Assembly (NCBI GenBank): GCA_000827265.1
Contig: KN834754.1
Coordinates: 1,070,831-1,134,830, forward strand
DNA from: Collybiopsis luxurians FD-317 M1
Taxonomy: Eukaryota; Basidiomycota; Agaricomycetes; Agaricales; Omphalotaceae
Direction: 5' to 3'
DNA: 64,000 bases
Within the stretch, counting starts at the first letter, position 1. Every line of letters starts with the position of its first letter. The notes beneath the pieces were generated by a model, which searched no databases, was not told where the DNA came from, and saw only the letters and a program-made list of their open reading frames with translations. Shown here in pieces: positions 33,031-45,419 of this stretch. Made by a program: the position numbers and the translations under genes.

Positions 33031-35791
33031 TCATAGTTTCGATTTTGAGCGCTGAAAGTCCTCAATTCTTTGGTATTTATAAAACTGTAAGAGTGAATCT
33101 GGGTTTGCGACTGTGCCGCTGGGTTTGGTTTGTGATCCAGACACTATCTGTTTGACTGCAATCTCAATCTTCTTAGCGTTGACAGTAACCTGATGCACGT
33201 TCAATGTCAAGAGTTTGAATAAGAAAATAAGAAATAATGCACACACCGGAATGCTATCGACCTGGAATATATATTCCGGAACATGCCTAGCGCTTAGGCC
33301 ATTTCGAATTATAGCCTTGATGTCTTTTACAAGACGTTGCGAAAATACCTTCCCCGGACGCATTTTTACAAAGAGTAACACCCTTTCGTCGCTATCTTGT
33401 GGTCTACGTTGCCCAACACAGATGGACTCTTCGACGACAGCGTTAATCTTCGGAGTATCCTCGAGGATAGAATAGATTTCTCCGGTGCCAAAGCGTACTC
33501 CCTTGGGGTTTAATACGCCATCGCTGAAGTGAATCCGCATGAGAAATCGACACGCCACCATGAAATCCTATTAGATACCTGCGGCCCAATACCATGATAC
33601 CTCTCGTATTCGGATTGACCATCATCAAATCGCCTTGCCGCCACACACCTTGACAAGTTATGAGAGCGAAGTCTGACAAAGCTTATCAGCGCCTTAAGCT
33701 CACCTGGGAAGCGATCAAAATATGCTTTGTGAAACTTATCCCCGGATTCGTCACCCCAGAAAAATAATGGAACTGTTGGGTGAGGTCTAGTGCATACCAT
33801 CTCACCGGTCTTTCCCGTACCAGTTATGCTATTCCCAGATTCATCGAACACTTCTACTTTAATTCCCAATGCGTAGGCTGAAATTTCGCCTGCATACATT
33901 GGAACACTGGGCACACTGACAAGGAAAGCGGAGCAGATATCGGTGCCACCCATGGCCACACAGACTCGAGTCGACTTTCCGAAAGCTTTCTGCGACCACT
34001 GATGTATTGGTGGAGATACAATTGCGCCCCCGAGAGCGACACTATGCAGTGACTCGAACGAAGCGATTCGGGCTGAGGGGAAGACCAGTCAGTTCAGTGT
34101 TCATCTCAGTGTCAAGGAAAGGCTTTACATGGTTCTATTCCCTGTCCGTGCACTTCAGCCAGGAAGCGCGGAGAAAGTCCCAGTACCGATACGCTTTCGT
34201 ATAGACATGCATCAAGTACAGAACTACCCCCGACAGAATGGAAATTACTCACTTTAGATCATCAATCATACGAAAGAATTTCGGAATACTTGGATGGAAA
34301 GGTGAACCATCGTACAGGACGATCCGAGAGCCCAGTGATAGACCACCGATAAGGAGCATCCACATCATCCAACCTGTCTAGAAGCACCGTCAAGTAACTT
34401 TAAGTTCATTTCCAATGATTCAAAGCCGCTCACTGTAGTAAATTGGAAGAATGTGTCTTGTGGTCCAATATGGTAGAAAAATGATAGCTCTTTCTTGACT
34501 TGTAAAAGAATCCCCTGTATACGCAACTCAGCGTGTAAATGAAAACCACTAAGATAGAACGAGTCGTACCCCAGCGGAATGCACGATGCACTTTGGCATC
34601 CCAGTTGTCCCTGACTTGGAATAAGACCGCATAGCGCATGATGTTGGAAGAAACAAACCAGAGGAATAGAGAATTACTAATGGATGCTGAAACGGAAGCT
34701 GTTCGAAGCTCAGAGGTCTGCTGTCCCCGGAACTGAGAAAATTCTCTAAAGATATACTACAGACATTGACTCAGAATATACGACGAATGGAGAGTTGCAG
34801 TATACTCAGCCTATTTGAAACACTTAACGGTGTACAAGCCCGTCCCGATACACGACTCGGAAGCAATATTCCCAGTTTAAGTCCTACTTCATTTAGAGAG
34901 GCAATGACTTCTTTGGCTTTGGCTGTCACGTCAACTGTCTTTCCAGCATAGAACAACTCCGTTTCGATGAATAATAGCTTTGGTTGAATCTGACGATATC
35001 TATCAAGGATGCCCTGGTAATATTAAATCGAAGCATCAGTCTGTGGGCTTCTAAAGCGAAAGAATCAGTAAACCTTTGCCCCCATATCTGGAGCAGTGCT
35101 CGTGTAGATAGCTCCAATACTCGCTGTTGCCAATGCCAGAACTATCGCACTGATTGAATTGGAAACAACAGCTACAAGGGTGCATTCAAGCACGGGTATC
35201 AAGCTCAGTCCATATGCATATATAACTGACTCACCTGCGACTCTGTCGCCCACAGCAAGGCCATGGACGCGCATTGCGGCCGCCATTTCGGCTACCATGG
35301 AACGTAGCTGCCTGTATGAAAAATCTTTGACGACATGATTTTCAGTAATAGCAGAACAGGCTATTCTGTCGCCATCATATTGGAGTAGATTTTCCGCGTA
35401 ATTGAGACGGGCACCAGGGAACCACGAAAGTTGGAAGGGGGATTTCCCCTGTGCGACTACCTTGATTTATCAGAGCTTCTGTTAGATTTTTCGATTACAG
35501 TCCCGCACAAGGCGCGGGGCTTACCTGTGTGGGAGGCTCAGAGTACACAACCCCGAGATATTGCCACAGGTCCGTATAAAATGTGTAGTTATTCACAGAA
35601 TATTCATGCAGATCGAAATAATCATCTGTGAGAATTCCGTGAGATAGTTAGATAGGTATGGAGGTATTTAACTTACTCAGAGAAAGATTGTGTCTGCGGT
35701 TGATTTCGCGCCTGAAGATTTCGACCGAAGTGAATGCAGCATCATGAGGCCTCCAGATGAGTTGAGACTGGGTAGAACGAGCGTTAGACAT
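33031..35791 (-). CDS. Acetoacetyl-CoA synthetase
   Basis: This cytosolic adenylate-forming ligase converts acetoacetate, CoA and ATP to acetoacetyl-CoA, feeding sterol and lipid synthesis. The ATG at 35791 starts [15 protein letters not shown]. Characteristic blocks over many short exons are [46 protein letters not shown], the P-loop-like [73 protein letters not shown] and the adenylation core [20 protein letters not shown]. The C-terminal domain has [20 protein letters not shown], with the catalytic Lys position in NAKKIE. All key motifs are intact. At least nine introns are needed; the acceptor before GWMMW is the first of two close AGs. Confidence 0.9.
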
Positions 35792-36482
35792 CAGAGAAGA
35801 AGAACAACAGACAGAAATTGTAAATACCGATAGTGCGCATACATGTCACCGTGTTGGTGAGAAGGGTTTGCTTCCGACGGACTCAACGGACCGCTGGTCG
35901 CGCTGGCTTGCCTGCAGTAACCAGTCATGATGGTCAACGTCGAATCAACCTCTGCCTGTCTGGATCATCATGCATCAACGCCTGTTCGCTGTTGCATCCA
36001 TCCGCTCAAGATCAAGAAGACCTGAACGAAAATGGGGGCTATGTTCTCTCTGAAGAATTCTAAAGGTCGGCGGGCGATGTTTGGTGATATCACGCCACGC
36101 TGTCCAAGCCGAGGACACGCTGCTTTTTGACCTCTATCACGTATACGGGCAGTCAAGTTCTGGTGAAGATTTACTCTCCATATGCTTCTTAACTCTCGGG
36201 CATTTCGGATTCGCATGAGTACGCCTGGTACTGCGGCGTCTATATGACCTCAAAAAGGTTTCATTCAAAGACGAAATCTAACAACCCAGGCACAGGCTTA
36301 TGCCTACTGGATCAACATCCAGATGAACTTTCTGATACCGAGATTTTGATTGACTGGTCGTCACGGTATCGTAATTGGGAATCTTCTGCTGTGGCGCTGG
36401 GTTCTTTAATAATTCTCTCGTATGCTCGGAATAGCTTCTACCTTTACCTTTCTTTCTCTCCTCTCCTGGCTGATAGAGAAGG
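35792..36482. other. Intergenic region upstream of acetoacetyl-CoA synthetase
   Basis: About 690 bp between divergent starts. No gene, TATA box or repeat stands out. Short frames here are unsupported. Confidence 0.5.
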
Positions 36483-37029
36483 ATGAACTCTCTGCCACAC
36501 CCAATTCCTTCTCTTATCTTCGCGTCTTTGGGTGTGTCAACTACGGTCACCGCTTTTGCCTTGACTGGGCTAAGTTTACTAGCCTCCCCTCTTCTATGGA
36601 TAATACCTGGCTCATTCGCGACTACATTTTTCTACCACATCTCCATACTCATCTTGGCTCGTGTCGAGCCGCACGGCTCTAAGCGCCTCTTCTCGAAGCT
36701 TAGGACAATATACGGCTTTATTATTGCGGTACTATGGTCTCTTTGTACCTGCGTCACAATAACAGCGACTGTGCTAAAAGCCATCGGAGTGTTTCCAAAA
36801 TACGAGATGCGTGTAGGGCTATGGTTGATGATTGTTTGTGCAATAATTGCGCTCATTGAGTCTGGGATTCTGTGGGCAGTTGCAATATTCTGTCGAAAGG
36901 AGAGGAAAAAAATAACATATGCTGCAAAATGGAGACCGTTGAACACCGATCTTTCATGGAGGTCAGCCTCACTCTCAATCTCTTAGGCGACAGCTGCTGA
37001 CGATTTCCATAGTTTCGCTCGGATATGAA
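36483..37029 (+). CDS. Small four-helix membrane protein, unknown function
   Basis: The ATG at 36483 gives MNSLPHPIPSLIFASLGVST, followed by four clear hydrophobic segments at about residues 10-30, 35-60, 75-98 and 108-133. The linker HGSKRLFSKLR and the end CRKERKKITYAAKWRP are positively charged, so both probably face the cytosol. The frame continues to a stop near 36986, or, if an intron at about 36961-37011 is removed, ends with SFARI at 37029. No family is recognised; small tetraspanning proteins of this sort are frequent in mushroom genomes. It is tail-to-tail with YSH1. Confidence 0.6.
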
Positions 37030-37258
37030 TTGACCGCTCCCCTCCCGGCTGCACCGATTCTTTAACTTATTGCTATATTACTTATCGGACATGTATCAAC
37101 TACCTCGCCCCTTGTATGACTCTTCTCAGCTTGTATATTTCATTAACAAGTAACACATGCCATCCACTACTCCGAGTACCACTACACACTGTTACAAAAA
37201 GCAACAAAAACTACACATTGTCGTTGACTACCATGAGCACTTGTACCCAGTAAACCAA

Positions 37259-40200
37259 TTAAGCACTAGCCGTTTCTATATCCTCGGCGTTCATCCGGTT
37301 AACTTCGTTGGCAACAACGTCCCCACTAGCACCGCTGTTCATGGTTAGGTGGGAAGCGTCATCGTCATCCTCCTTCAGCGCTTCTTCTTTCCGTATAACA
37401 ACCGATTTTACTGTTTCTCGTTCGATAGGAGTTTCGTCGTGCGAGGTTGGAGCAACCGTGATGTAGGATTCTGATAGAGAACTTATGGTGGTAATGGCCA
37501 TCGCGAGAACCGCCTCCACGCGCTTTTTCAAAATCTCGCTGTTGCTCGTGACGTTCTGGAGATTGAGAGCTGCGGTTAGTCAGATCCACAGCGGTGTTTC
37601 GTGCAACGTACCAAGGTGACGAGGTTTATCGTAGCATCGGCTTCGTCGAGCTGTACGAATAAAGATGGCACATCATGCTCGTCCTCCCCCTGTTCAGACT
37701 CATCCATCTCATCCGGTATATGTAGTTCAACTTCGCCAAAATGTGCTTCTAAAAATCTTGCTAGGCTCTGGTTCCTCGTAAGTTGGTCAAATTCTTTCTC
37801 TGCATGGGGATGTTTGTGTGTGTGCGTGTGCGAATGTGGATGGCTCGTAACTAAATCCGGGAGTAACCAAAGGAAGCAGGTCGTCTCAATAAAGATTTCC
37901 GGGTACAAGATGGATTAAAAAAAGAAAGAACAAGTATACTCACGTTTGACAGATGCAGGACTCTTATCGATCCCAGTTATTAGTGCAAGCGTCGAATCGG
38001 CGATCATGTCGTTGCTGGCACTTGAATCCCACTCTAAAGTCAATTCGTTCTCTTGGGTATATTTGACATCTACAGCCCCCATAATCTGTCGTCGTTGGAC
38101 TTAATCGGATATTGGATAGCCGCAAGAAGAAAAAGACCTACCCGCATAGTAGGAATACCCTCTTTGTCGACGCCCTCTTCTACTTTACCGTACATACCTT
38201 CCAGATGCCATCGCACTAGTTCCCAGCCTACTCCGAGAGCGATTCGTTGCCGCTGACTGACCGTACAGGTTGATAGACCGGCAAAATCTTTCAAGTCCCG
38301 AGGGTCGAGTAGAGTGTAAGAGTAGTCTTTGGCTACCAGAAGGCCCGCTACGACATCACTAGCCTGAGGTGGCTTGTCGGCCAGCGTACCGATGGCCTAC
38401 GAACAGTGAATGAAGACAAACAAAAAGGGAGAACAGTCTAAAGATACCTTTGCTACTCGCTCGCCACGGAAAGACAACCGTAAGGTTTCACAATTTCGGG
38501 GTGTATGAATTTTAACATCCTCGTCTCGTTCTTTGTACCGAGAGGTCATAGCTGCTCGCAAACGGCCCATTGCTGTCTGCTCTCCATGCACTAGCACCTA
38601 CGAAACCAGTTAAGCTCCACGAAAAGGTACAAAAGACTTTTCTCCAACATACAACATGTTGAGCTTTGATTGCCTCGATAAATTCCGAGTTTTGCGAGTA
38701 ATCCACATGGGCACTGAAAGAAATGTATTCCACGGAAATCTTTCTTGGAATCATACCGCCTTTGACAGACTCGAATTCATCGGGTTCGTTGATGATATCC
38801 TAAGAGGAAATGTATGAGCACTTGACGTCGAAATCAACTCAGATGAATCAAAAGGAGAGAGGATCGTTGACGGTCTTCACTCAATGGAGGGGGGTAAACA
38901 ACATTTTGATTTCTCGAAGTATATACAAGTTGATACAAGTTATCACTTCTCCACTCACCCTGGCCAATGTTCCTTCGACTGAATATCCAGTGATAATGAG
39001 ACCGTTACGAGAGTCTGGCGCCCATAGCTCAAATAACTCCCGGCTTGGACCTGATTGCATGAAACCAGGACTTGCGAGGACAACGCACGGCGGTCCTTCT
39101 GCAATCTTTTTCTCCCAGCCTCTCGGTTGCGGTAGGTTCGAAATGTGCCTAATCGCGCGATGATAAGATCAATTTTACAATAGACTTATTGAGTACGTAC
39201 TTGAATACAAACGGGTTATCACGCTTGGCAAACCGAGACCGAATGTTTGAATTCATAGTATGGATATATGTCTGATACACAGCCATTGACTTGCGAGCTA
39301 GACCTGAGGCGTAGTAAATTGGGACATTGTGTAAGTCAGGATGCTTTTTCCAGTATTCATCCAAAATGAGAAGAAGTTCTTGAGCTCGACCAAGGGCAAA
39401 TTGCGGTAGAAGAACATGACCACCACGGCGTATAATTGAATGAACTAAAGTTGTGAAGCGAAGTTCCTTCTCAGGTCTGCTTTCCAAAGTTTGAACGCCA
39501 TAAGTACTTTCAACGATGAGAACGTCTGGTCGGACAGGAGGTATTTCGGCCTTGACGAGATGGCGATCTTCTTCGCGAGAGTAGTCGCCAGTATACAAGA
39601 TCCTCAAGCCAGCAATGTCGATCAAGTACATGCACGCGCCCAAGACGTGCCCAGCATGATAGGGCGTAAAGGTGACTCCAGGGCACGGGGTGATGAGTTG
39701 GTGGGCAGAAATGGGAATGATAGAAGAAAGAGACATTGTCATGTCGAGAGGAGAATACAACGCGTCAGACGAAGAAGCACTGGTACAAGACATCAATGAG
39801 TTGCTCTAAACACATAAGAACGAACTGACCTCATCCGAACGAAATCCTGCATCATGAACTTGTGAAGAGCTTTTGTTGGATGGGTCATGTAAACTTTGCC
39901 TTTTCCATCTCGGAAATTTGTCTGCAAAACCTTCAGAGCCGTTGAAAGAATGCGAAATACACTAGACTCGTACTTTTTCGGTAATATAGGTCAACGCAGC
40001 AGCATGATCCAAATGAAAGCTAAGAACAGATTACTAGAAGTTCATGTAGGAAAAACTCAGCACGTACTGAGTGACGAGGATTGCATCGACAGTACTCCAG
40101 TCTAGATCATCAATAAAAGGTAAAGAAGCCATACCGCTGTGCGCAGGATGGATTCCGGTATCACAGACGATAGTCCTGCCTCTGTACTGTAAAACACAAC

Positions 40201-40264
40201 AAGACCTGCCCACTTCTTGACCTGCGCCGAGCAGCGTAACGCTCAGAGTAGGCGAATCAGCCAT
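37259..40264 (-). CDS. YSH1: mRNA 3'-end processing endonuclease Ysh1/CPSF73
   Basis: This zinc-dependent nuclease cuts pre-mRNA before polyadenylation as part of the cleavage and polyadenylation factor. The ATG at 40264 starts [19 protein letters not shown]. The metallo-beta-lactamase motifs are THFHLDHAA (formed across an intron) and [13 protein letters not shown]. The beta-CASP domain shows [37 protein letters not shown] and [15 protein letters not shown], with [14 protein letters not shown] after it. The C-terminal domain ([49 protein letters not shown]) is present. A His/Thr/Pro stretch [16 protein letters not shown] near 37790-37840 sits in the C-terminal region. The end is acidic and Asn/Ala-rich. 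All metal-binding residues are present. Confidence 0.93.
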
Positions 40265-40336
40265 TTTTCGTGAATGAACGAGGTCAAGGTCAATAAGCGC
40301 GCGCTACACAATTTTCAGACCTGGCTCACATCCGCC
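40265..40336. promoter_or_regulatory. Very short head-to-head promoter of YSH1 and a small basic protein gene
   Basis: Only 72 bp separate the YSH1 start codon from the preferred ATG of the plus-strand mini-gene. An in-frame ATG at 40274, just 9 bases from YSH1, would extend the mini-protein by 21 residues. Shared regulation of the two is inferred from spacing. Confidence 0.45.
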
Positions 40337-40614
40337 ATGTCAAAAAATAAAAAGGCAAAACGAGAGAATGCCGCTAGGGATGCAATAAAAAGGAAGAGAA
40401 AGCATAATACTCGAGCGTCCAAATTCAAAAACACTGAACTAAAAGCCATCCTCGACGGCCAGGCCCAGTTACTATACACGGTAGCTTCTTTTGCGCTCAT
40501 GTGAAGAGAGATATCTGACTGACTGTTTCATAGATGTCCGGTTCGCCTTCTGAAACTTCTCCATCGACAGAAGCGAACGTTCACGACCTCACCGCTGTCC
40601 TCGGCGCTCTCTAG
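40337..40614 (+). CDS. Small basic protein, unknown function
   Basis: The two-exon gene encodes about 74 residues. Exon 1 gives MSKNKKAKRENAARDAIKRK followed by RKHNTRASKF and ends LLYT; an intron at about 40481-40532 removes a stop and joins MSGSPSETSPSTEANVHDL. It stops at 40614. The first half is strongly Lys/Arg-rich and helical, suggesting a nuclear or nucleolar protein that touches RNA or DNA; the tail is acidic and Ser/Thr-rich. No family is recognised. The intron has a plain GT donor and AG acceptor and keeps frame. It shares its promoter with YSH1. Confidence 0.6.
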
Positions 40615-40945
40615 CTCTCATACGTGGTTGCACTCTTTCTATTCTGCCGCACTTTAATATTGCTGGGTCATTGCAGGACCATCCTACACTTGTACTGGTA
40701 TAACTGCTATATATTGTAGACCTAATTGTATACTAAACAAAGGGTAGAAAACAGTTCTAGACTACAAGGAAATGAAAGCACCGGTCCAGACAGTCCTGAT
40801 GGATTTGGATTTCTACTGATAGACCATCGCTCTAAGTAGCAAATCCATTACAAAACGAAGGGAGAAAACACAATAATTCAGTGGAACAACATAACCAAAG
40901 GAGAGAAAACCAAACAAAATGACAAGACACCAATACATTATACAC
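40615..40945. other. Tail-to-tail intergenic gap
   Basis: 331 bp between the small basic protein and the Ulp1-like gene. No gene was recognised. Confidence 0.5.
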
Positions 40946-43900
40946 TTAACTCATATCCTCCCACTGGGGACGCGGCGCGTTGATAGACAGCTTTCCCAAA
41001 AGCTTCCGCTGTCGAAGGTTCTTCACCTCCGTGTTAATTAGGTCCCGCAAACGCTCCAAATCCAGGCTTCGCTCTGCGCGAGAGCCCATGAGAATGTTGC
41101 GCCAAATACCTCCCGCAGCAACAGAATTGTCAATGGGGAGTTGCATCGGGCGGTGCAGCCGCACCATCTTTTGCATCAAGTTATCTGGGCTAGGATAAAT
41201 AGCATTTGGCCAAGCGACACGGATAGCAAACCACCATCCGAGAGGCTAAAGCAAGAAAATCAGTTAGGTAACTAAAAAGGCAACAGAGAAGCATACTCGG
41301 CCGTCAGGAAGAGTACGTTCGGGATAGGAATCGTAGGTGGTCAGTGAGCCATCAGGGAGAGAGAATCTTTCCAGAAAGAATTAGCTCATGTACAACGGAA
41401 GCGATACACTCGAACGTACCTATGAACAACCCAGTGGTTTTCATCAGACCGATGCTTCGCTAGGACAACCAGTAGTCGGGGCATTCCCTGGAGACCAAAC
41501 GGACTCCACAAGTCTCTTAACATACCACAAGCATCTCCGTGCCTTCCATTAAAGACCGCATTGCTGATAGCATCAGCCATGTTTGGTGGGACGAAAAGGC
41601 GGTCGACAACGCCAGCAGGCGAATCAGTCATTCTCGAACGAACATAGCGTTTATAAGTCTGGGTCGACCAAATACTCATTGCAACCTCATTGACCTGGTG
41701 TCCCCTGGTTGTGCTGTTCAAAGCTTCATCAAGCTCAGATAGAGGCCACACGATAGCCCAGCTGAGCAAACGCTGGTGTATCTTCTGCCACGGCGGAAGA
41801 CCCTGCTGAGGGTCATTATAACTCCCTCCAGCCCATTGATTCTGGGGAACGACACTGCGCTGACCGGTATCATCTCGAGGAATGGGTGGCAATGGGGGAG
41901 AGGAAGACCGAGCGGACCTTCGTCCGAAATCTCCAGATTCAGATCCATGGATAGTCGGAGCAACAGCAGGAGCATCTTCCTCCTGATCATAGTCGTCGGG
42001 AATATCTGAGCGACGGACATCCCAGGTCGTCTCTTCGGCGCCAGCAGCGGACGGTCGCTGTCTTAGTTTGTATAATTCTTCCTCTAAATATTGTTGACCA
42101 GGAGAATCATCACGACCATCGGAAAGGGCGTAATTAGGGGGAGTATGGGTTTGATCTGTCGTTGGCGCTGGAAACCCACGATGGGTAGTAGGCTCGGTGA
42201 TTTCGCCATCATCTTCGAATTCGGCATCATTTTCGAGGTAACCGCCAGGCGGGGCGTCCTCCATGGTCATCTCCGTTTCGGGCTGATACATCGACTCGGC
42301 CATAGTTCCGGTAGCCTGGGTGTGGATATTAACGGTCTGAGTGACAGGAGTATGAGTATACTGTTCATCGTCGTAGAAGTTGCCGCCTTCATCATAAGAT
42401 TGAGGAGGAAGTTGAGGTCGTAGATTCTCAATCTTTGGGCCCAAACTCTCAATGCGCTGCTGCATGAGAAGAATTTCCCGCTTCAGATCAGAAGCCCATT
42501 TCGGAGGCTCCTGTTAAGACGTTAGAAAGAGGCTCGGAAATGGGCATCATTTAACCCACCTCGGAATCATCGTTCAGGATTTGTTCTATTGGATCATGAT
42601 TATGATATGTCTTCTGGTATTGCTTAATGGACTGTATATCGTAATGTCACTAGTGGAAATAGCCCAGATCGAGTAATACATACCTCATTATCGTATTTCA
42701 TACTCAACTTTTTCATCCTTTGCTTAACCGCCTTCAAGACGACCTTTCGCACAAGTTCGTGAGTTTGAGGAGCCTTGAGTTGATGCAGCAGGATGCACAG
42801 CTCATTATCATGGAATGAACTCTGTTGTACTTCCGCATCGATGGCGGAAGGGGTATAATATGAAGTCCTGGGTGTCCTTGCAGCCGATGCCAGCGCCCGT
42901 TCAACAATCCTCGCCTCTTCTTGATTAAGTTCGTCCATATCTGGAGTATGAGGTCGACTGGGAGTAGGCGTTGCGTTCGCGTCCCTTAGTCGACTCTCTC
43001 GACTCTTCCGACTTTGCTGAGAGGGAGCGACAGAGGGTGGCTTTGAGGGCGATTTTCCGTTGGTGGGTACACTTTGGCGAGAACGTTGAGACGGTGCAGC
43101 AGAAGGAACAGCAGAAGCCGCTTTGGAGTTTCTGGAAGCTCTCGAATGTGCAATTGACGAGGCCTTTGCAGGCTCTTCTTCCTCGGGAATCACCATAGCA
43201 CGTCCACGGGTGGCTGCTGCGAGCAAATCTTCTTGCGTAGGCGCATGACGATACGGAGAAAACGGCCGACTTTGATGAGATAGACTGGTAGGAGACATGG
43301 GTGCACGTCCTGGACAAATAAGGTAAGTGAGGTAAAAGATCAAAGGGCACGCTGCTTGGATGTCATACCATTTCCGTTGACGGGTATTTGCCGAGCACTA
43401 CTTCGTGGAGAGAATTCGGCCCCATTGAAAACAGCTTCTGGCTGATTTCCGTTCGAAGCCTCGCGGTAAGTGGGACTTTTGGACGCTCGTTTGACGTGCA
43501 CCTGTGAAAGAGAATCCGATGGTGACACCGATGGCGCCTTGGAAGGTGCTTTGGCGCGGGAACGACTCGGTGACGGAGGACCGTCGTACAATGACTCTTC
43601 GCCAAAGCGGCTCTCGGGTAGCGGAGGGTACGCTGTTCCCCTTTCAGTTGGCCTCGTTCTGTTGGTACCTTGAGACTTGATCGATTGTGGTGGGGATAGA
43701 GGTCTATCAACGGTCCTGGTCGTAGGCGCCCGAGAAGCTGCTTTGGGAGACTGCACCGTCATTAGTGTGGATTTTTCCTTAAAACGGTGCGGATCACTTA
43801 CGGTAGGCGCCGCTTGCGAGTGATGTTCGGAGGACGGCTTCTCGGAAGCTCTCGAAGGGGCTTGAGAGCGTGTTCGAGTCTTAGTAGAAGGGCTTTCTAC

Positions 43901-44736
43901 ACCTATAGCTATAGAAGTACCCCGAGGAGATGCCATATTTTCAACACCAAAGCCTCCTCCAAATGAAGTATCCAAATTCAACACCTCTGGTCTTGCAGAG
44001 TCAGCTGCCCAAACAGGATGCTACAGCAAGCATCAGTTAAGTATAGTGAAATTACAGATACAGAAACCTACACCCCAGCTAGTGTACACGTTTTGGGGAG
44101 CAAGATCATCGGGAGGCAATGGTCCAAAGTTTCCGAATGACGAGCCGTAGGATACATAATGAGGACCCGGAGCATCCTGGGGACCAGGTTCTGCCTGTTA
44201 CTAAAGTCAGACAAATGAGTATAGGAGGTAAAGTTCTATCCGCCGTACCATAGGTAAAACGGTGCCTCCTTCAGATCTCTGTTGCACGTCCGAACCCATG
44301 TCATCTTCATCTTCCAACCGCTGGTCCGAACGTAAGGGATCGTAACTAACAGCTGAACCAGCAAGATCCTGAAGTATTTGACCATTCTGACTTCTGGGCG
44401 AAAGCGCGCCATTTTGCGATCGACGAGAAGCGGTCGGCCGAGATTGACGGGAAACCCCAGAACGGTTGCTTTGCAGCTCATCACGGTAATCAGTTGGCTC
44501 CATTTCATCGTCTGCTTCTGCTTGGGCAATTCCATCGAGATATTTGAGCACTGAAGAAGCAGATTGAGTGCTGTAGAACGACAAGTTTTTTTTTTTGGCG
44601 ATTACCTTTATCGTTGGGGGCTGAAATATTTGTGAATCAGTTTGATTACCAAGTGCAGCGTAACACGCAGCTTACCAGGAGTAGTCGACCTCATAAGCAT
44701 GGGCTTCAGACCTCCTTCAGCATCTGCGGCAGACAT
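40946..44736 (-). CDS. Large disordered protein with a Ulp1-like C-terminal domain (possible pseudo-protease)
   Basis: The ATG at 44736 starts MSAADAEGGLKPMLM. Most of the protein is low-complexity: Ser/Arg/Pro/Gln-rich with KAPSKAPSV and SQRSRQS-like repeats. A charged helical block (ELCILLHQLKAPQTHELVRK) and a short coiled-coil (EILLMQQRIESLG) precede an acidic stretch. The C-terminal part has VNEVAMSIWSTQTYKRYVR, VDRLFVPPNMADAISNAVFN, then ENHWVVHRFSLPDGSL and TYDSYPERTLPDGRP. The HW...YD spacing recalls C48 (Ulp1/SENP) SUMO proteases. Where the catalytic Cys would be, the sequence reads PIDNSVAAGGIW, with no Cys. The function is unknown; this domain call is an inference. The 5' end has a homopolymer problem: the frame of STQSASSVLKYLDG is reached only if one A of the 11-nt run at 44586-44596 is lost. 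Confidence 0.65.
44586..44596. repeat. 11-nt T homopolymer that breaks the 5' coding frame
   Basis: Eleven T on the plus strand (A on the coding strand) lie between the first coding segments and STQSASS of the Ulp1-like gene. With ten, the reading is continuous through GNRQKKNLSFYSTQ; with eleven it shifts. Splicing around it does not restore frame with the signals I can see. Confidence 0.65.
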
Positions 44737-45419
44737 GGTAGTTCAAGTACACGAAAAATTGGGGCAATTTCAGCTATTTCTGAGATTTGAGGTGTATGAA
44801 GTGGATAAATGAGTCGTGACAAAGGTTTCCAGCGTATAAGAAAGCAAGAGGAGCAGGTAGGGATATCGCTGGGTTAATAAAAGCAGGATGTAAGAAGCGG
44901 AGCTAGATTCAATGTCGGGATCAAAAGTTCAACTTTCGCCTCGTGTAAAAATTCCCACGCACCAGAATTGGTATGTCGCCACCTGCCCCTAGTTTAGCTA
45001 CCAGCGCCCTTCAAGTCTTCCACTGATTTGTGGAGTGGCTGCAAGTAGCAATCAGCAGATCATGAGCACAGTCCCTTTATAGGCTCGTCTTCTTCCCCCC
45101 GGGAGGCTGTCCTGGTACCTTCCTGATAAGTACCTGGTCAAAGCAAGGATTAGCTATTGCATTTCATCTCGATCTCATGTTCGATCGCGTTCTGCCTGTC
45201 AATGATTCGCGCAAGGTAAAACCAAGTTGAAAATAGCGCATAATAATAATGACAAATGCGTGTATACAGTATACATATTCTACCTCCAAGGCAGTCATAT
45301 GAATGAGAATATGGAGACGAGCCGGCCGATATTAGTGCTGAAATGAAGCATGACAAGCAGCTTCGGACGTAACTGGTATGAACCTTTCTGAAGAAGACAT
45401 ACACGATTTAATGAAAGTT
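44737..45419. other. Intergenic region
   Basis: About 680 bp upstream of the Ulp1-like gene and downstream of the secreted glycopeptide gene (both minus strand). No gene was recognised. A GC-rich stretch with repeated 'cctggtacc/gtacctgg' words near 45108-45138 could form a hairpin. Confidence 0.45.
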
